In this document: positions 35,801-47,200 of the stretch, piece by piece
How positions within the stretch are numbered: position 1 is the stretch's first letter
Layout of the letters: each line of letters opens with the position of its first letter
Origin: Phallusia mammillata
Lineage: Eukaryota > Chordata > Ascidiacea > Phlebobranchia > Ascidiidae
Assembly (NCBI GenBank): GCA_003260075.1
Contig: QLIY01000362.1
Location: forward strand, 69,432 to 133,431
DNA: 64,000 bases
Direction of reading: 5' to 3'
Notes under the pieces: generated by a model
The model's input: only the letters and a program-made list of their open reading frames with translations
Databases searched by the model: none
Told to the model about the DNA's origin: nothing
Made by a program: the position numbers and the translations under genes

Positions 35801-37028
35801 ACTGAATATGCTTGTATAAGCGAAATATTTTTGTTCCATATAAGATGGCTGACTGATTTTAACCTCGAAACAGACGTTCCCAAACTTTTGATACATAATG
35901 TTAAAGGTGGAGATCGTTGCAAGAATGGCAACAGAACACGGAAAGATTCCCAGAATCTACTTACTAGGATTTATTCCCACTGTCCATATTTTGTTTAATT
36001 CACTTCGCCAGCCGTCCAGAAGCGCTCTCCTGTAACTGAACTCGTATTTTCCTGTTTAGACCGATGACGACACGAGCACAAACACTTCTGAAGACTCACA
36101 TTTATTTGGGGCAGTACAGCGACGCTGACCAACTGCAGGTTTGTAACACGGGGTTGTGGTTGTTATGTTTCACCTCTCACCTACTTATGTTGATACTGAT
36201 CGGATGTTTGTTACCAGCTCAGCTATAATGCAATATTTAAATATACTTTGTATATATTTGTGTGGAAATCTCTGTTAAGTAATCCGTGCAGACAACCGCT
36301 TGGTTTTGGCAATGGGCGGTTGCGTTAAAGTGGGCAAATGTCTACTTGCTGGTTTTAATTGTTGGGTTTTGTGCAATTATTTAATTTAAGTATCTTATTA
36401 TTGAAATTTATATTTTATGTCTATTTATTATTATTACGTGAAATTGTTATGTAATATTTGCAGGCGGCGATTTCAGGCATCAACCATCACGGCTACACAA
36501 CGTACATCGCACATGCGATTGAGAAAGCCATTAGTATCGACTTTCCCCGCGCTGGCAGATTCAGCGATTCGTGCACGAGCAAAATTATTGTGGTGGTTTC
36601 AGACGGAAAGTAGGTTCCACTCTTGCGTGTCGACAAACTTTGAAACTAACTTATCGAGGAATTTTGCGCATTTGATTTTTGTTTTGTGTGCGGTGGTTAA
36701 GCCGTGAATCGAACCTGCAAGCTATAAGTTTTTATTGGTAACCATATATTTGTTGCAGGGCAACTGACGCAAATTATCTGCCTACTACAACCGGCCTGGG
36801 GAGGGCGCTAGGGTTCAACTTTTTTGCTGTTGGGATCGGCGACCGCGAGATGCGGGAATTACAGGTTTGAATAATTAAACTTGACCTCCTCAACAATATC
36901 TAACTGACTCTGTGTTTCAGATCATAGCGAACGGGAAAGTTGGAAGCGACGAGCGACTTTTCGTTGTCCCATGGGCTGATCAGCTGACAACCGTTGCCAG
37001 GCAACTATCAGCTGAAATTCTCATGTGA
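17883..37028 (+). CDS. giant secreted protein: 13 CUB + LU + von Willebrand A
   Basis: Forty-two exons: 17883-17979, 19041-19222, 19282-19450, 19696-19782, 20084-20265, 20371-20524, 20653-20691, 20758-20939, 21097-21238, 21345-21425, 21496-21689, 22042-22213, 22477-22661, 22858-23005, 23368-23403, 23836-24020, 24337-24484, 24772-24822, 24946-25127, 25455-25602, 25668-25730, 26317-26492, 26751-26901, 27234-27266, 27325-27512, 27977-28139, 28542-28732, 29123-29285, 29742-29943, 30240-30399, 30809-30999, 31386-31548, 31607-31809, 31869-32031, 32437-32610, 33524-33697, 34938-34997, 35455-35623, 36060-36139, 36464-36609, 36759-36864, 36921-37028. The total, 5991 nt, closes in frame (1996 aa). Signal peptide is about residues 1-31 (a second ATG lies at 17910); thirteen CUBs span 33-1658, LU 1659-1774, a Thr-rich linker, then vWA 1795-1996 with DGSGS, the GYTTY threonine and VVSDG, so the metal site (MIDAS) looks intact. 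No transmembrane segment is seen. CUB4 is divergent; CUB11 lacks the CC pair. Likely extracellular binding or matrix protein; ligand unknown. Confidence 0.88.
18000..18105. repeat. dispersed repeat in intron 1 of the CUB giant
   Basis: The TGCTGCCAGGCATAATGTG...CCAGTAGTTTTAT start is shared with 60490-60555 and the fragment at 25957-25977. It ends in TTCGACGTTTCGACGTC...CTTCATTAG, the same type of terminal motif seen in other repeats here. Confidence 0.55.
25978..25987 (+). other. ten-C contig-join tract
   Basis: Intron sequence from ACGATATTTTACTCTTGGG (about 25750) restarts at 25988. The first copy contains an extra GTGGTGGCCAACC stretch missing from the second. Confidence 0.85.
27814..27903 (+). 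other. truncated duplicate of CUB9 second-half exon (assembly copy)
   Basis: A full acceptor and the first 90 bases of the exon at 27977-28139 appear here, ending abruptly at a ten-C run. There are two visible mismatches with the complete copy (GCATCG/GCGTCG and CCCACC/CCGACC). The complete copy has an open frame and a normal donor, so it was used in the model. Confidence 0.85.
27904..27913 (+). other. ten-C contig-join tract inside an exon copy
   Basis: The preceding 150 bases (from AACTGTTCAATAAAAG) restart directly after it; it interrupts a CUB coding exon copy. Confidence 0.88.
28892..29097. mobile_element. remnant of GCGGGCCGC-type hAT MITE
   Basis: CAGGTTTGTGCAACCTGC, GTGCGGCCCGCAGAGACGC and GCGACCTGGCAATATGTGGC resemble interior parts of the element at 43669-44002 in the other orientation. 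It lies in the CUB10 middle intron. A further fragment of the same kind lies at 2541-2640. Confidence 0.5.
32713..33144. mobile_element. old hAT-like element (GGTTGAGAACC family)
   Basis: It starts near GTTTCTTAACTTGGGG and ends GAGAAGGTTGAGAACCACTG, matching the ends of the element at 38789-39167. No clean target duplication. Lies within the intron that splits the LU domain of the giant. Confidence 0.55.
33911..34702. mobile_element. hAT-like element, 792 bp, perfect 8-bp target duplication
   Basis: Ends are CATAGGCGTAGAG and CTCTACGCCAGTG. GTTACGAC flanks both sides (33903-33910, 34703-34710). GGGGGTGCG near the left end pairs with CACACCCCC near the right. No transposase frame. Intronic, between the LU and linker exons of the giant. 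Confidence 0.88.
35240..35392. repeat. short foldback element
   Basis: The left arm GAGCAAAAAATCAGAGCCAG...TTTGTGTAAAAC pairs with the right arm GTTTTATACACAAATACTGG...TTTTTTGCTCC around a short spacer containing TAGCACTTGTCGAAACG. Intronic, just before the first vWA exon. Confidence 0.7.
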
Positions 37029-37370
37029 TTATCGGGGATTTCCCAGACACTTTCCGCTTTTTATTTATAAATCTTTGTACATTGGCATGAACCCGCCCCA
37101 CAATGCTTGGCGCGGGAAAAATACAAAAACTGCTTCCGGTACAGAAGTGACGTCACGCGTAGTTGACTCTGTCGTCACATGACGTCAGGTTCACCGATTC
37201 GTCTGTTTCTGCATCTGTAAACACGAAGTGACCGTTAGGTAGTGATGACGTAATACATAGTGACGTCACACAGGCTTACTGTTACGTAGGTACCAGCCGT
37301 CGTCCTTGACGCGTTTGTAAGATCGATTGAGGCAACCCTGAAACGAACGTTGATTGGTTAATATGGAGCG
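37029..37370. other. tail-to-tail spacer between the CUB giant and the six-module gene
   Basis: 342 bases containing both 3' untranslated regions. TTTATT at 37060-37065 could serve as AATAAA for the minus-strand gene, but it is 306 bases from its stop. Nothing else recognised. Confidence 0.5.
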
Positions 37371-39698
37371 TTACCATGGCAACTTTATGCTTACTCTCTT
37401 CCACAAGAAAATCACGAGAAGCGCTAAACTGACGACAACCACTAATCCGGTCAGGATCATAAACACCGTTGCCTTGGAAACACCCTGTGCCGGATCCGAA
37501 CTGCCCGCTCCTGGGATTTGCTTAGGTGGATCTGAAAACAGTTTGTTACACAATGGGACAAATTCACAGCTTGCAGCAACATCTACCTGTGATTGGTTTC
37601 CAACAACATTGCCTCTCAGCTGGTCCGCCACAATCCTTTGTGACGTCATATAGGCCATTACATATCGATGAAGTGTGTTGACACGTGCCTCCTGATGACG
37701 TGCAAGGGGAATCACCAGCTTTCCATGACGTGATAGTTTCGTCACTCGGGGGACAACAAACTCTGTAGTCTGGTCCCTGGCAAAGATCAGCCTGCGTGGT
37801 TCCATTACAGGGGATTCCCACACGCTGACATTCACCGTATGACGTCACGCAGTTCAAGTCCAAGTTCGGCCATTGATCAATGGTTGCTTCGGCTGGAAAA
37901 TGAATTAAGTGATTAAATCTAACTTTGTCTAAACTACATTTTTAATCCGCAACTCACATGGGACGCAGCATTTCCTCACTTCCGGTCCAGCACACAACCC
38001 GGTTACGTAACTTCCGCTTGTGCAGGGGGAGTGGTCGGCTTGACACACCCCCCACTTCGCGTCACAGCCTGAGTCGTGCGCTCGCCAATCGACTTGTTGG
38101 TTCGAACCTTAGAACAGAATCGTTACAGACATTGTTACTCCACAACCACCGCACTTGTGGACTTACTTGGCAAACAGCACATCCGTGTTGACGGCCCTCC
38201 ACATGTACCAGACTGGTAAACTCCCTCGCATGGGGTAGAGCTGTGCTGGCATCCCCCCAAACCCTGTAGACAAGATTCGTCATCTTTCAACCACGACAAC
38301 TTCGTATCTTCATCTGAAAAAGGAAAAGTATCACGTGATTGTGTTCACGGTGTTCTGGAGTAACCCCAAAACTGATTGGCTGATTCCACGATAACATGGA
38401 GTTTATAGATGTGAAATCTAGCGCAACTTTTAAACATACCTTCACCGATTAATATATGCTTAAGTGTAAAATTTGCATTTAGAGAATATTAAGTATGCTT
38501 GCTTTGCATAAGTGAGCTCTCATATTGCGCGCTGCATTTTTGTTGTTAACTGAGACACGTAGTGCAGAAATACAAGACATTACTTGGTGAGCAGCATCTT
38601 CTGTGGTTTGGTCCCCCGCATTGCGCAACATCGAAAACTCCATCACACGCTGAAGTGTCGATTTGACAAACGCCGTATTCCAGTTTGCAACCTCCGTCTG
38701 ATTCGATCCACGACTTCTCCGTTTTCTGGCCTGAAACAATTTTATAATCGTAATTGTTTCGTTGCGAGAAATTTGAAGTTTTGTGATCCAGTGGTTCTCA
38801 ACTGGGCTCTTTGCCCCCAGGGGGAGGGGGAGCACGAGCTGTATTCCGGGGGATCACGGGTGTAGCCTCACCAGAAACACCCACTTAAAATCAGTCATTT
38901 TCTTTTACAATGGGCAGATTTGATTGTGTGCTGCAAATATCTTTATTTCCTAACACACTTTATGCATATTGAGGTTTGACACGATTACAGTTTGTTGTTT
39001 ACTCTATTCGACTTGTTTAAATTCAAAATTATTACCGAATTACAACACGAGTTTGCCATTTACGATTTTTGGAGGGGACCACAGATCTTACATTGTTATT
39101 TGAAGGGGCCACGAGGCCCAAAATATACTTTTAGGGGGCCACGGTCCATGAAAGGTTGAGAACCGCTGGTGCAGACGCATATTGTCCCTGACTCTAAGCA
39201 TTATTTAAGTTATTTCAGCGATTGCACTGATAGTAAATGTTACTTGGAATGCAGCAGATCAGCTGTGGGTTTCCGCACATTCCCGGTGCAGCAGAATGAT
39301 CCTCTGCGCATTTATCTCCTTCGTCTTTCGTCAAACAACTCCCGTAAGCGTTTATACACAAGACATCTTTCTGTACAGACTGTGTCGTCATAATTATAGC
39401 TGATGACGTAACGCTTTCCGTAGTAGTGGTGGTGGCGATTTGAGTTGGGGACGGCTCTGTGAGAAAATATACAGGTCGTCTTCATCAGGGTAAATAACAC
39501 TTAACAATTGTTGTGCGATTCAGATCCAACAAAGATTCACTTTAACGTATATATACGGTGGGCAAAATTACCTTCGTCAATTACAGCTGGGGTTGTTGTT
39601 TCTGTTGTTGACGTTGATTGATTTCTGTGTGACGCTGTAGTGACATCTTGTGACAACACGCAGGTGAGCAACAATGATAACACGACTATACGAACCAT
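37371..39698 (-). CDS. type I membrane protein with six cysteine-rich modules
   Basis: Seven exons, 5' to 3': 39572-39698, 39244-39456, 38584-38730, 38167-38313, 37958-38107, 37587-37892, 37371-37531. The sum is 1251 nt, closing in frame at 416 aa. Residues 1-17 (MVRIVVLSLLLTCVLSQ) form a signal peptide, followed by a Thr/Ser-rich stretch. Six modules follow with spacing close to C-x6-C-x6-C-x8/9-C-x7-CC and a recurrent C-x-GP before the final CC. The C-terminal exon has a transmembrane helix near residues 384-407 (VFMILTGLVVVVSLALLVIF) and a nine-residue basic tail KRVSIKLPW. Every intron is phase 1. Modules 5 and 6 share one 306-bp exon. The family is not recognised with certainty; similar short six-cysteine modules are, from general memory, seen beside secreted cell-wall hydrolases of invertebrates and fungi, but no enzyme domain is present. 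Its stop faces the CUB giant's stop 343 bp away (tail-to-tail). Confidence 0.85.
38789..39167. mobile_element. hAT-like element (GGTTCTCAAC ends)
   Basis: It begins CAGTGGTTCTCAACTGGGC and ends AAAGGTTGAGAACCGCTG. Interior GGGGGCCAC runs recur at 58441-58515. Flanks TTGTGATC and GTGCAGAC do not match, so the target duplication has decayed. Lies in an intron of the six-module gene. Confidence 0.7.
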
Positions 39699-41285
39699 TG
39701 CACACAGGATGTTTTTACAACACAACCCTAATTGATAGAATCCTGAAGTGAAGAAACAGAGGTTTTGCTGCACAACAAATTAGAGCAAAGTTACTTTGCT
39801 GTTTAGTAAAAGCGTCGACCTATTTCGCAGTAAATCTTGCAGGCTTATAAAACGCTGGCTTCATACAATGCATGTGTCACCTTGTCGCTGTAAATGTAAT
39901 TGGCAGCACATGTCAACGTACAATACACGCATCTGTGGTTTGTGATAAACGCTGTCACATTCAGTGTTCCCTGCATGTTATGCTGTTAAACCAACCGCCG
40001 TTTCCTGAACAGGTTTGGATAAAATGTCTGAAATGCCGTCGTCGTATAGAAAGAGACACTTCAAGTTGTTGTCGTGTTTGTCAATATTTTTGCGAGGTAT
40101 TATTTGCAGATTTTGGTGGAAAATCGTTTATTTTCTCAATTATAGGCCTACTGTTTCACGTCGTGTATCAAAACACTTAAATAAATGCCGAAGCACAACT
40201 TTACGTTAAATTTGTTTAAACGTGACAGTTTGAAATACAAAAAATGAGCAACAACTTTGTGTCTGGCTGCGCCGACTTGCTTTCTTTTGCTCAGTCAGCA
40301 CTGCTGCTGTCTTATGCATAATTTATTTTGTTCCACGATACAACTGACCTTGTAGGTAAAGTAGAACTGCTCAAATCTTGCGTCTTGCTTAGCTTAAAGT
40401 TTTCTGACCATTACAAATGTGTGTAAATCCCATATGATCTACTACCTGTCGTGATAAAAACAGACGCATGCCGTATAGAGCTGTAGCAAGCCACCTACAT
40501 TAAAACAATGCACTGCATACGTGTTCCGTAACAAAGCTATTCACTGTTCTGTGTCTAAACCGGAAAACAGCAGATACGCTCGCGTCCGCCTTTACCACGT
40601 CTGATTAATGTTACGTCACAATTCAACCATCGATCTTTGGAATAATCCCTCCCCCAAAATCCGTTCCTAATGCCAATTGGAATAACACACGCGCGTACAC
40701 TTTTATGGTTGGCGTTCAACGTTCACTTTTAAATACTTTTTTCGGTTGAGTATTCCACAATTAGTTCGTTAGTATGAACTAGTTGCATCGCACATACCCA
40801 GTAAGCATTTCCCTTCAGCCCCTCGACACGCGACTTTATTGACTCGATGTTTCCAACAACGTCTGTTCCCATTCTCACGCTAAGCCAACACAGAAATCGT
40901 ATTACTTGTTTCATATTATCAGTTTCAAACAAGTATATCACTTTCCTTATGTTACAGTAAATCAATTGCTTTCCCCTACAAAGCTTATTATTACTTTTAT
41001 ACGAATCTAGCAAGCATTTGTGGTGGGCATTTTTTAAATTAAAAAAGTTGCTAAGAAGACAATTAATTTAATTTTTAAGACGTGAATTGATCGTTTTATT
41101 TTGCACAATTACATTTGCTTCCAAAATTCCGGGACCAAATTAAGTCAAGCCCGGGAATATTTGGCACACAAGACTCTGCACAATTTATAGATAGAAATCA
41201 TAGAAAATAAAAGTACCTAAAATCCCCTCGACTTCGACAAGGTTAGAGCTGGAAAAGTTATCAGTTGCCTTGCGCCGCTGGGAAA
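39699..41285. other. head-to-head intergenic region, six-module gene and MIGA
   Basis: 1587 bases between two divergent starts, so both promoters should lie here. No TATA box at an obvious position, no repeat ends and no coding exon were recognised. Confidence 0.5.
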
Positions 41286-44200
41286 ATGTCGTTTTTGTCC
41301 ATTTCTGGTGTCATGAATTTATTTAGACGCTTACCAGCCCCAACTCCGACAATGTTAAAACGAACAGCAATCGTCGCTGCTTCGTTGGCTGGTTTGTTGA
41401 CTATCTTATCAGCAGCAAATTATTTCCGAAGGTTTGTTTTTTCTTGTACAACTAAACTGCTTCTTCTGCAGATGATTGTTTAACAAATACTTTTCAACGC
41501 AAATTGTGGACTTGGTTTGCAAATATATACTGGCATAATTTATCCCCCCCCCCTATCTTATCAGCAGCAAATTATTTCCGAAGGTTTGTTTTTTCTTGTA
41601 CTTTTCAACGCAAATTGTGGACTTGGTTTTCAAATGTATACTGGCATAATTTATCATGTAGATCGATTATAGAGTTTTGTGGCAGGCATCATATATAGTT
41701 GTGATTACATTCATTGTATTTGTTGCTTAGTTGTTGCATCTTACTGGTTTGCAGTTTATTATGTTACTCAGAGCTACCAAGCTGAAAATTTAAAACTACA
41801 AGTCTGCATGCTAATTGACGGACATTTACAATCACTCATTTTCCAAGTATTGATATTGCAAGGTTTGCAATATAAAATGAACTGCTTATTCAATACATTG
41901 TTTAATGGTAAATTTATTTGTTATGCTTGTGCATAAGTTTAGCAAGTAATTTTTTGCGCACTTCAAGTGGCAGGTTGGCAAAACACGCTGAGTTCACCTT
42001 GTCAGCCAATCCCTGATTATTTTCAGTTTCTAATTAGGTTTGTTGTGCAATTTTAGGAAAAGGCAGAAACGATTTCCCAAAGAAAATGGAAAAGAATTAT
42101 TGATGCCATTGACTCAAACAAAACTTAAGAAAGTTAAGAGGAGTAAGGAAATGGTAACAAGCACAGCAAACTCATGTAGGTACAAATTGTTTGTTGTCAT
42201 TACTCCATTAGTTTACATTGTTATGCGATGATGGTGCTTGCTTTAACCATGATGTGTGATAAGCTTGGATAAGTTTCCTCTAGGTTTTACACCCAGCATT
42301 GTAGTTAAATTACATATAGCTTGGCATTGTGTGTATTGCTCTTAAGTAAACAAATTCCCAGGTTTTCCCCGCAAAACTTATTGAACACGCTGTACGTAAC
42401 AACAAATTGCCTTCCACCCCAAGATAGAAATAACTGTACATTTTTTATTGACGCTATTGAACTAAGGATATTGATTTATTAAATAATAACTTTTGAGGAG
42501 ATTTTCGCTTGTCTTCATATGGGCTAGTTCTTGTCGGTTTCTAGTCGAACCCATTATGTGTGTTTTCAAAATAAATAAATTATGAACTAAATTTTTTTTT
42601 CTGCAATAAGTAGTGTTATTTTATGCAGCACCAAACAGTGTGAAACACAGGCGAGCCCGTCGACATCGCAACACTTCTATGGCAACAAGTTTCACATCGT
42701 CATCTGCGACAAGCAGCATCAGAAATGGCCGGTTTGTTGTCATTCTGATTTAGTGGCTGTAACACTGCGACAGCATGATACTGTACCTAAATATGTAAAA
42801 AGGCGTGTGTAGAGTAAAAAGAAATAAAGCTTTGAATTAAGCTGGAAATTAAATTTTACTCTGTAATGTTCATGGCCAAGTATTAAAAGAATGCGAAAGG
42901 TTAAAGGGTGTGGCGTATGTGACGTAAGCCTACTTGTCGACAATGATGAAGTTGGTAAATAAAGCCTCGTTCAAGCTAAAACGTCCCAACAACCCACTTT
43001 TTTGTGGTTGAAAGATTGCGACGCACGACAATATCAACTGACGGGGATGATGAGAGTTTGTACCAGGTTGAATCACTTTGCCAAGAAGGTGGGTGGAAAA
43101 AATATCAAATTGTACATGATTGCAATTATGTTTTGTGTTTTCTTGTTGCTCACAGGAGTTGACTCGTTTGAAAAGGCGCTTCACAAATGGGAGGAAGCTT
43201 CTTTTATTCTTCAAAGCAAAATTCCTCAGACGTAAGTTACATTCGGTTTTGATAAACAGGGATTTCAACTTTCACATACATATTGAAAAAATTGAAACAA
43301 AACATTACATGAGTATAAAATATACTCACAATGAGATCAGTGTCAGCACCCTGTTACTTTGGCTGATTCTTGTAGCCTGTTATGACTTTACACTTACATC
43401 ATTACATGTAGTTATATATGTCTGAATTAAAGTTATAATTGCAAATATTTGTGGATTTCTTTCACTGGCTTGACAGCAATTATGTGAATGCTGCATAAAT
43501 TTGCACAAAATCCTATTTTCCCATTTCATATATTTACAGGAATAATCATGTCAAGTCCAAAAGAAAATTGCTTCAATCTCCATCGGATGACAATCTTGTA
43601 AAGTTGAATCAAAGTGAATCAAGAAACTCTGTGCAGTAAGTTGAACAGCCTTAACCCAGTGTCTAAAGCAGGGGCGGGCAACCTTTGTTACTGTTGGGCC
43701 AATTGCAAATGTCAAAATTGGATCGCGGGCCGCACCTGTGTACAAATCAAAGTGATATTGCTATGTTTCTTACCAAATATGCTTAACTACAACTATAATT
43801 TGTATTTGATTCTGGCCACATTTTGCTGGGTCGCAGAAAACTAGCATCAGGCACATTAATCAGCTCAAAAATATGCAATAATTGTTTGTCAGTACTTCTG
43901 AAATCCAAGCGTCTCTGCGGGCCGCACAACCTTTAAAGAAGGGCCACATGCGGGCCGCAGGTTGCCCACCCCTGCATGCGGGCCGCAGGTTGCTCACCCC
44001 TGGTCTAAAGATTTGTTTACTTGTGACGATTCTGTTTCAACTTTTTGTTAAACCAATGTACAAAACTCATTTGGTGTTTTTGTTAAACTTATCACATTCT
44101 TGTGCAGAACATCATTAGCAAGATCTAGTTCGTTCTCCACAAGCCCCTCATCAAAAGTCAACAACAATAATTACTATCCTCAATCTGAAGGACATTTGGA

Positions 44201-47200
44201 CAATATTTCACACGACCTTGAACAAAATGTGAGGCTTATGTGTTTGTTATATGCCTGTGACTTACTAGACAAAATGAATTCTGTGTCTTTGCCCATTGGT
44301 AAAAAAGACGTGTAGGTCTAACTCTAAACATATCTGACAACTGACCACCATGATTGGAAAGCCTTTTTGCCATAAACTTTCAAATTGCCTTAAAAATTTT
44401 GTCGTTTTCTTTCACTTCGTTTATTTCTCTTTGTTTTTTGAAGCAGATTTCTTTTCTTGAATCTTCCAAAGGTGACTTTTGGCCAATGGCTGAAAAAATC
44501 CACCATGTGAAAAAAATAAATGAGAATCTTCTTCAATCTGTCAACTTGCTTCTACTTTCTCTTCCTCTTTGTTCCAGACATGTCAGTTGCTTTCTTTGCC
44601 CAAGGAAATATATATTAGATATATAATATAGCTTTAATAAAAACCAAAATACCAGCAGTGTAGAATGAAACGTATTCATTTTATTAAACAGACGTTTCGA
44701 CAAAAACAATTGTCATCAGTTTCTGCTTGTTCAATATATTTTCACTGATGATGACAATTGTTCAATTGGTTTTCATTAAAGCTACTATTTAAGTCCTTGT
44801 CTTGTGTACATATAATATATATGTATATATATATATATATATATTAGATAGATCAGATCGACCTAACATCAGCTGGGAGAAATGCAGCTCATTTAAAACC
44901 CATGGAGGGCAAATTGTAAACATGGTCTTGTTATTATCAGGTCGGCGAAAACAAAACCTCGTTTGAGGATCAACTTCAGTTGATTATTGGTCACGCTCAA
45001 CTACTGCAGGATGCATTTGATTCCATGTTGTATCAACGAAGTGACAATGGTAATTGAAATATTAGTTGGATTGTGAATGGTTGGTGGTGTTTGGATGCTA
45101 AAGTTTTTGGGATGAAATCTTCATTTCAAGTCATACACACTTCGAGCTATCAATGTTTTACCAGTTTGTTAATTGCAGGTTCGGACACTGACATGACTCT
45201 GACTGGATATGACGATGACAGATCAGTTTCTGATGAATCGGAGTCAAACATGTCGTTTGTTTCGGCCCACGAAGTAAGAAATTTTGCAACTTGGTTTTGA
45301 CCAGGAGTGTCCAACTCGACAATACTGCCATGCAAAAAATTGGCTTAAACGTTTTTGGCTTAATCCAAAGGTTTGGCCAAGATGTAGATCCCTATTAAAT
45401 GTTTAGAAAAAAATGTCCTCAAATGCGACTAAACTTGTTTATGATACTTCAGAAACCTTTTATTCTGTTTATGCGACACAAAATACAAATTGTTTGCAAC
45501 AGGCTTATGTTTTAGTTTTATTAGGGGGTTGTGCAACTTTGCATTAAGTCCCAATGTTTCCCATCTGAATGTTTGTAAAAGCAAGTGTGCCATTTCCAAA
45601 TGCTCTGTGTGCCACGAGTTGGACACCCCTAGCTTAGACACAAGTCACACTCGTGTTTGAAAGTGTTTTGTGTTTCTGTTAGTTTTGGGATCCTCGACCT
45701 GATGACATCACACCTCAGAGATTGTATCTCTATGAGAGGGCACTAGAGGCAGTAGAGAATGGGGAAGTACAATGCAGGACTATAAGGTGACGACTTCAGA
45801 ACAAACATTTTGTTAAACCCCACTATTATATTTTGTTTCTTATAGAAAGTCAATAGCTCTGTTTAGTATGAAATTTACATCCCATATTATATGTTTTTGC
45901 TACAAAGTTTGCATCGAAGTACTATTTGTTGCAAACGTTTCTGCCAATATTGTTTGTTTCCAGTTTTGATTTAATAAATACTAGTTCAAATTCAAAAGAA
46001 AATTTCTTTTCTGATCTTCAGGTCAGATTTGTTGGATTGCTTTTCTGACGATGAGTTTCTTGCCAAACTACATTGTCTGAGAAGTGGATTTGCAGTAAGT
46101 TCAAGTTGGGGATTAAAGTCAGTATGGTTTTGAGGATGATAAAGTTTTATTTTAAGAGGGTTTTTTTTGCTAAGCGATCTTGATGTGCGATGTAGATCTG
46201 AAATATTAAATTTTATAAAGTCTAACTTAATGGGGTTGGTCCAAACCTTGAAATGATTTGAAATTAACATTGCTGTGATTTAGCTTATGCTGGAAGACAG
46301 CTCAGTTCGTGATTGGTTGATCGGTTCGGGTCGTTCAATGATAGAATGCATACTGTGTGCAGCAGAGCGGAACATCGATGATTTTGCTGTTGCTTTTTCA
46401 CGCATGATTGACTTTGTAAATGAACCAGAAAATTGGCCTAAAATTGAAGAGGAATTAAAAGGACGTCGGGTAGGAACACTTATGTGGTGTGTTTGGGTTA
46501 AAAACATGTTGGTCACAATATTAGGTAGAATTTGTTGAAAGTTTTTCACAAATATCTTAAACTAAAAACAACTCAAAATTATTTTTTTTATTTTCAGGTT
46601 ATTCAAATCTCATTTTATGACATTGTTCTTGACTTTTTAATCATGGATGCATTTGATGACCTTGAAAGTCCACCAAGCGCTCTCACATCAATTATGCAAA
46701 ACAGATGGCTGGCTGACTCTTTGAAAGAATCAGTAAGATTAGATTTTGTATTTTCGGAGTCAATGTTGCTGAAAGTTCTGTTTGGGGCTATTTTTAATAG
46801 ATAATTAAAAATTTTTTGGGAGAGCATAATTAATCTATTGTTGTTTTGTCACTTTTACAAAATACTTGGACCTGTCAATTTATGTGATACCACCCAATTT
46901 TTTATAATCCAAGGCATTATTATCTGTAGCTGTGTGTGTCTATTTACTGATTCACAAAATCACTACCAGCCATCGGTATATGCAGTACCATCTCATCTAA
47001 TATTTATTGTCCACCAGGCTCTATCAGCCGCCGTGTGGTCAGTGTTAAAAGCCAAGCGAAGTCGATTGATGTACGCTGACGGATTTGTTGCACATTTGTA
47101 TGATATAAGTGAACACATATCACCTGTGCTGGCATGGGGCTTTCTGGGACCTGAAGGTCGATTAAAGGACGTCTGCGAGCACTTCAAGGTCACTTTGTGG

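Noticed and set aside
37958-38191. Plus-strand ORF opposite the six-module gene
   Set aside because: Antisense shadow of exons with clear cysteine modules and perfect phase on the minus strand.
44453-44500. Extra MIGA exon (QISFLESSKG) between 44228 and 44941
   Set aside because: It has an acceptor-like TTTTTTGAAG and a donor, but would end in phase 1 while the next exon needs phase 0.
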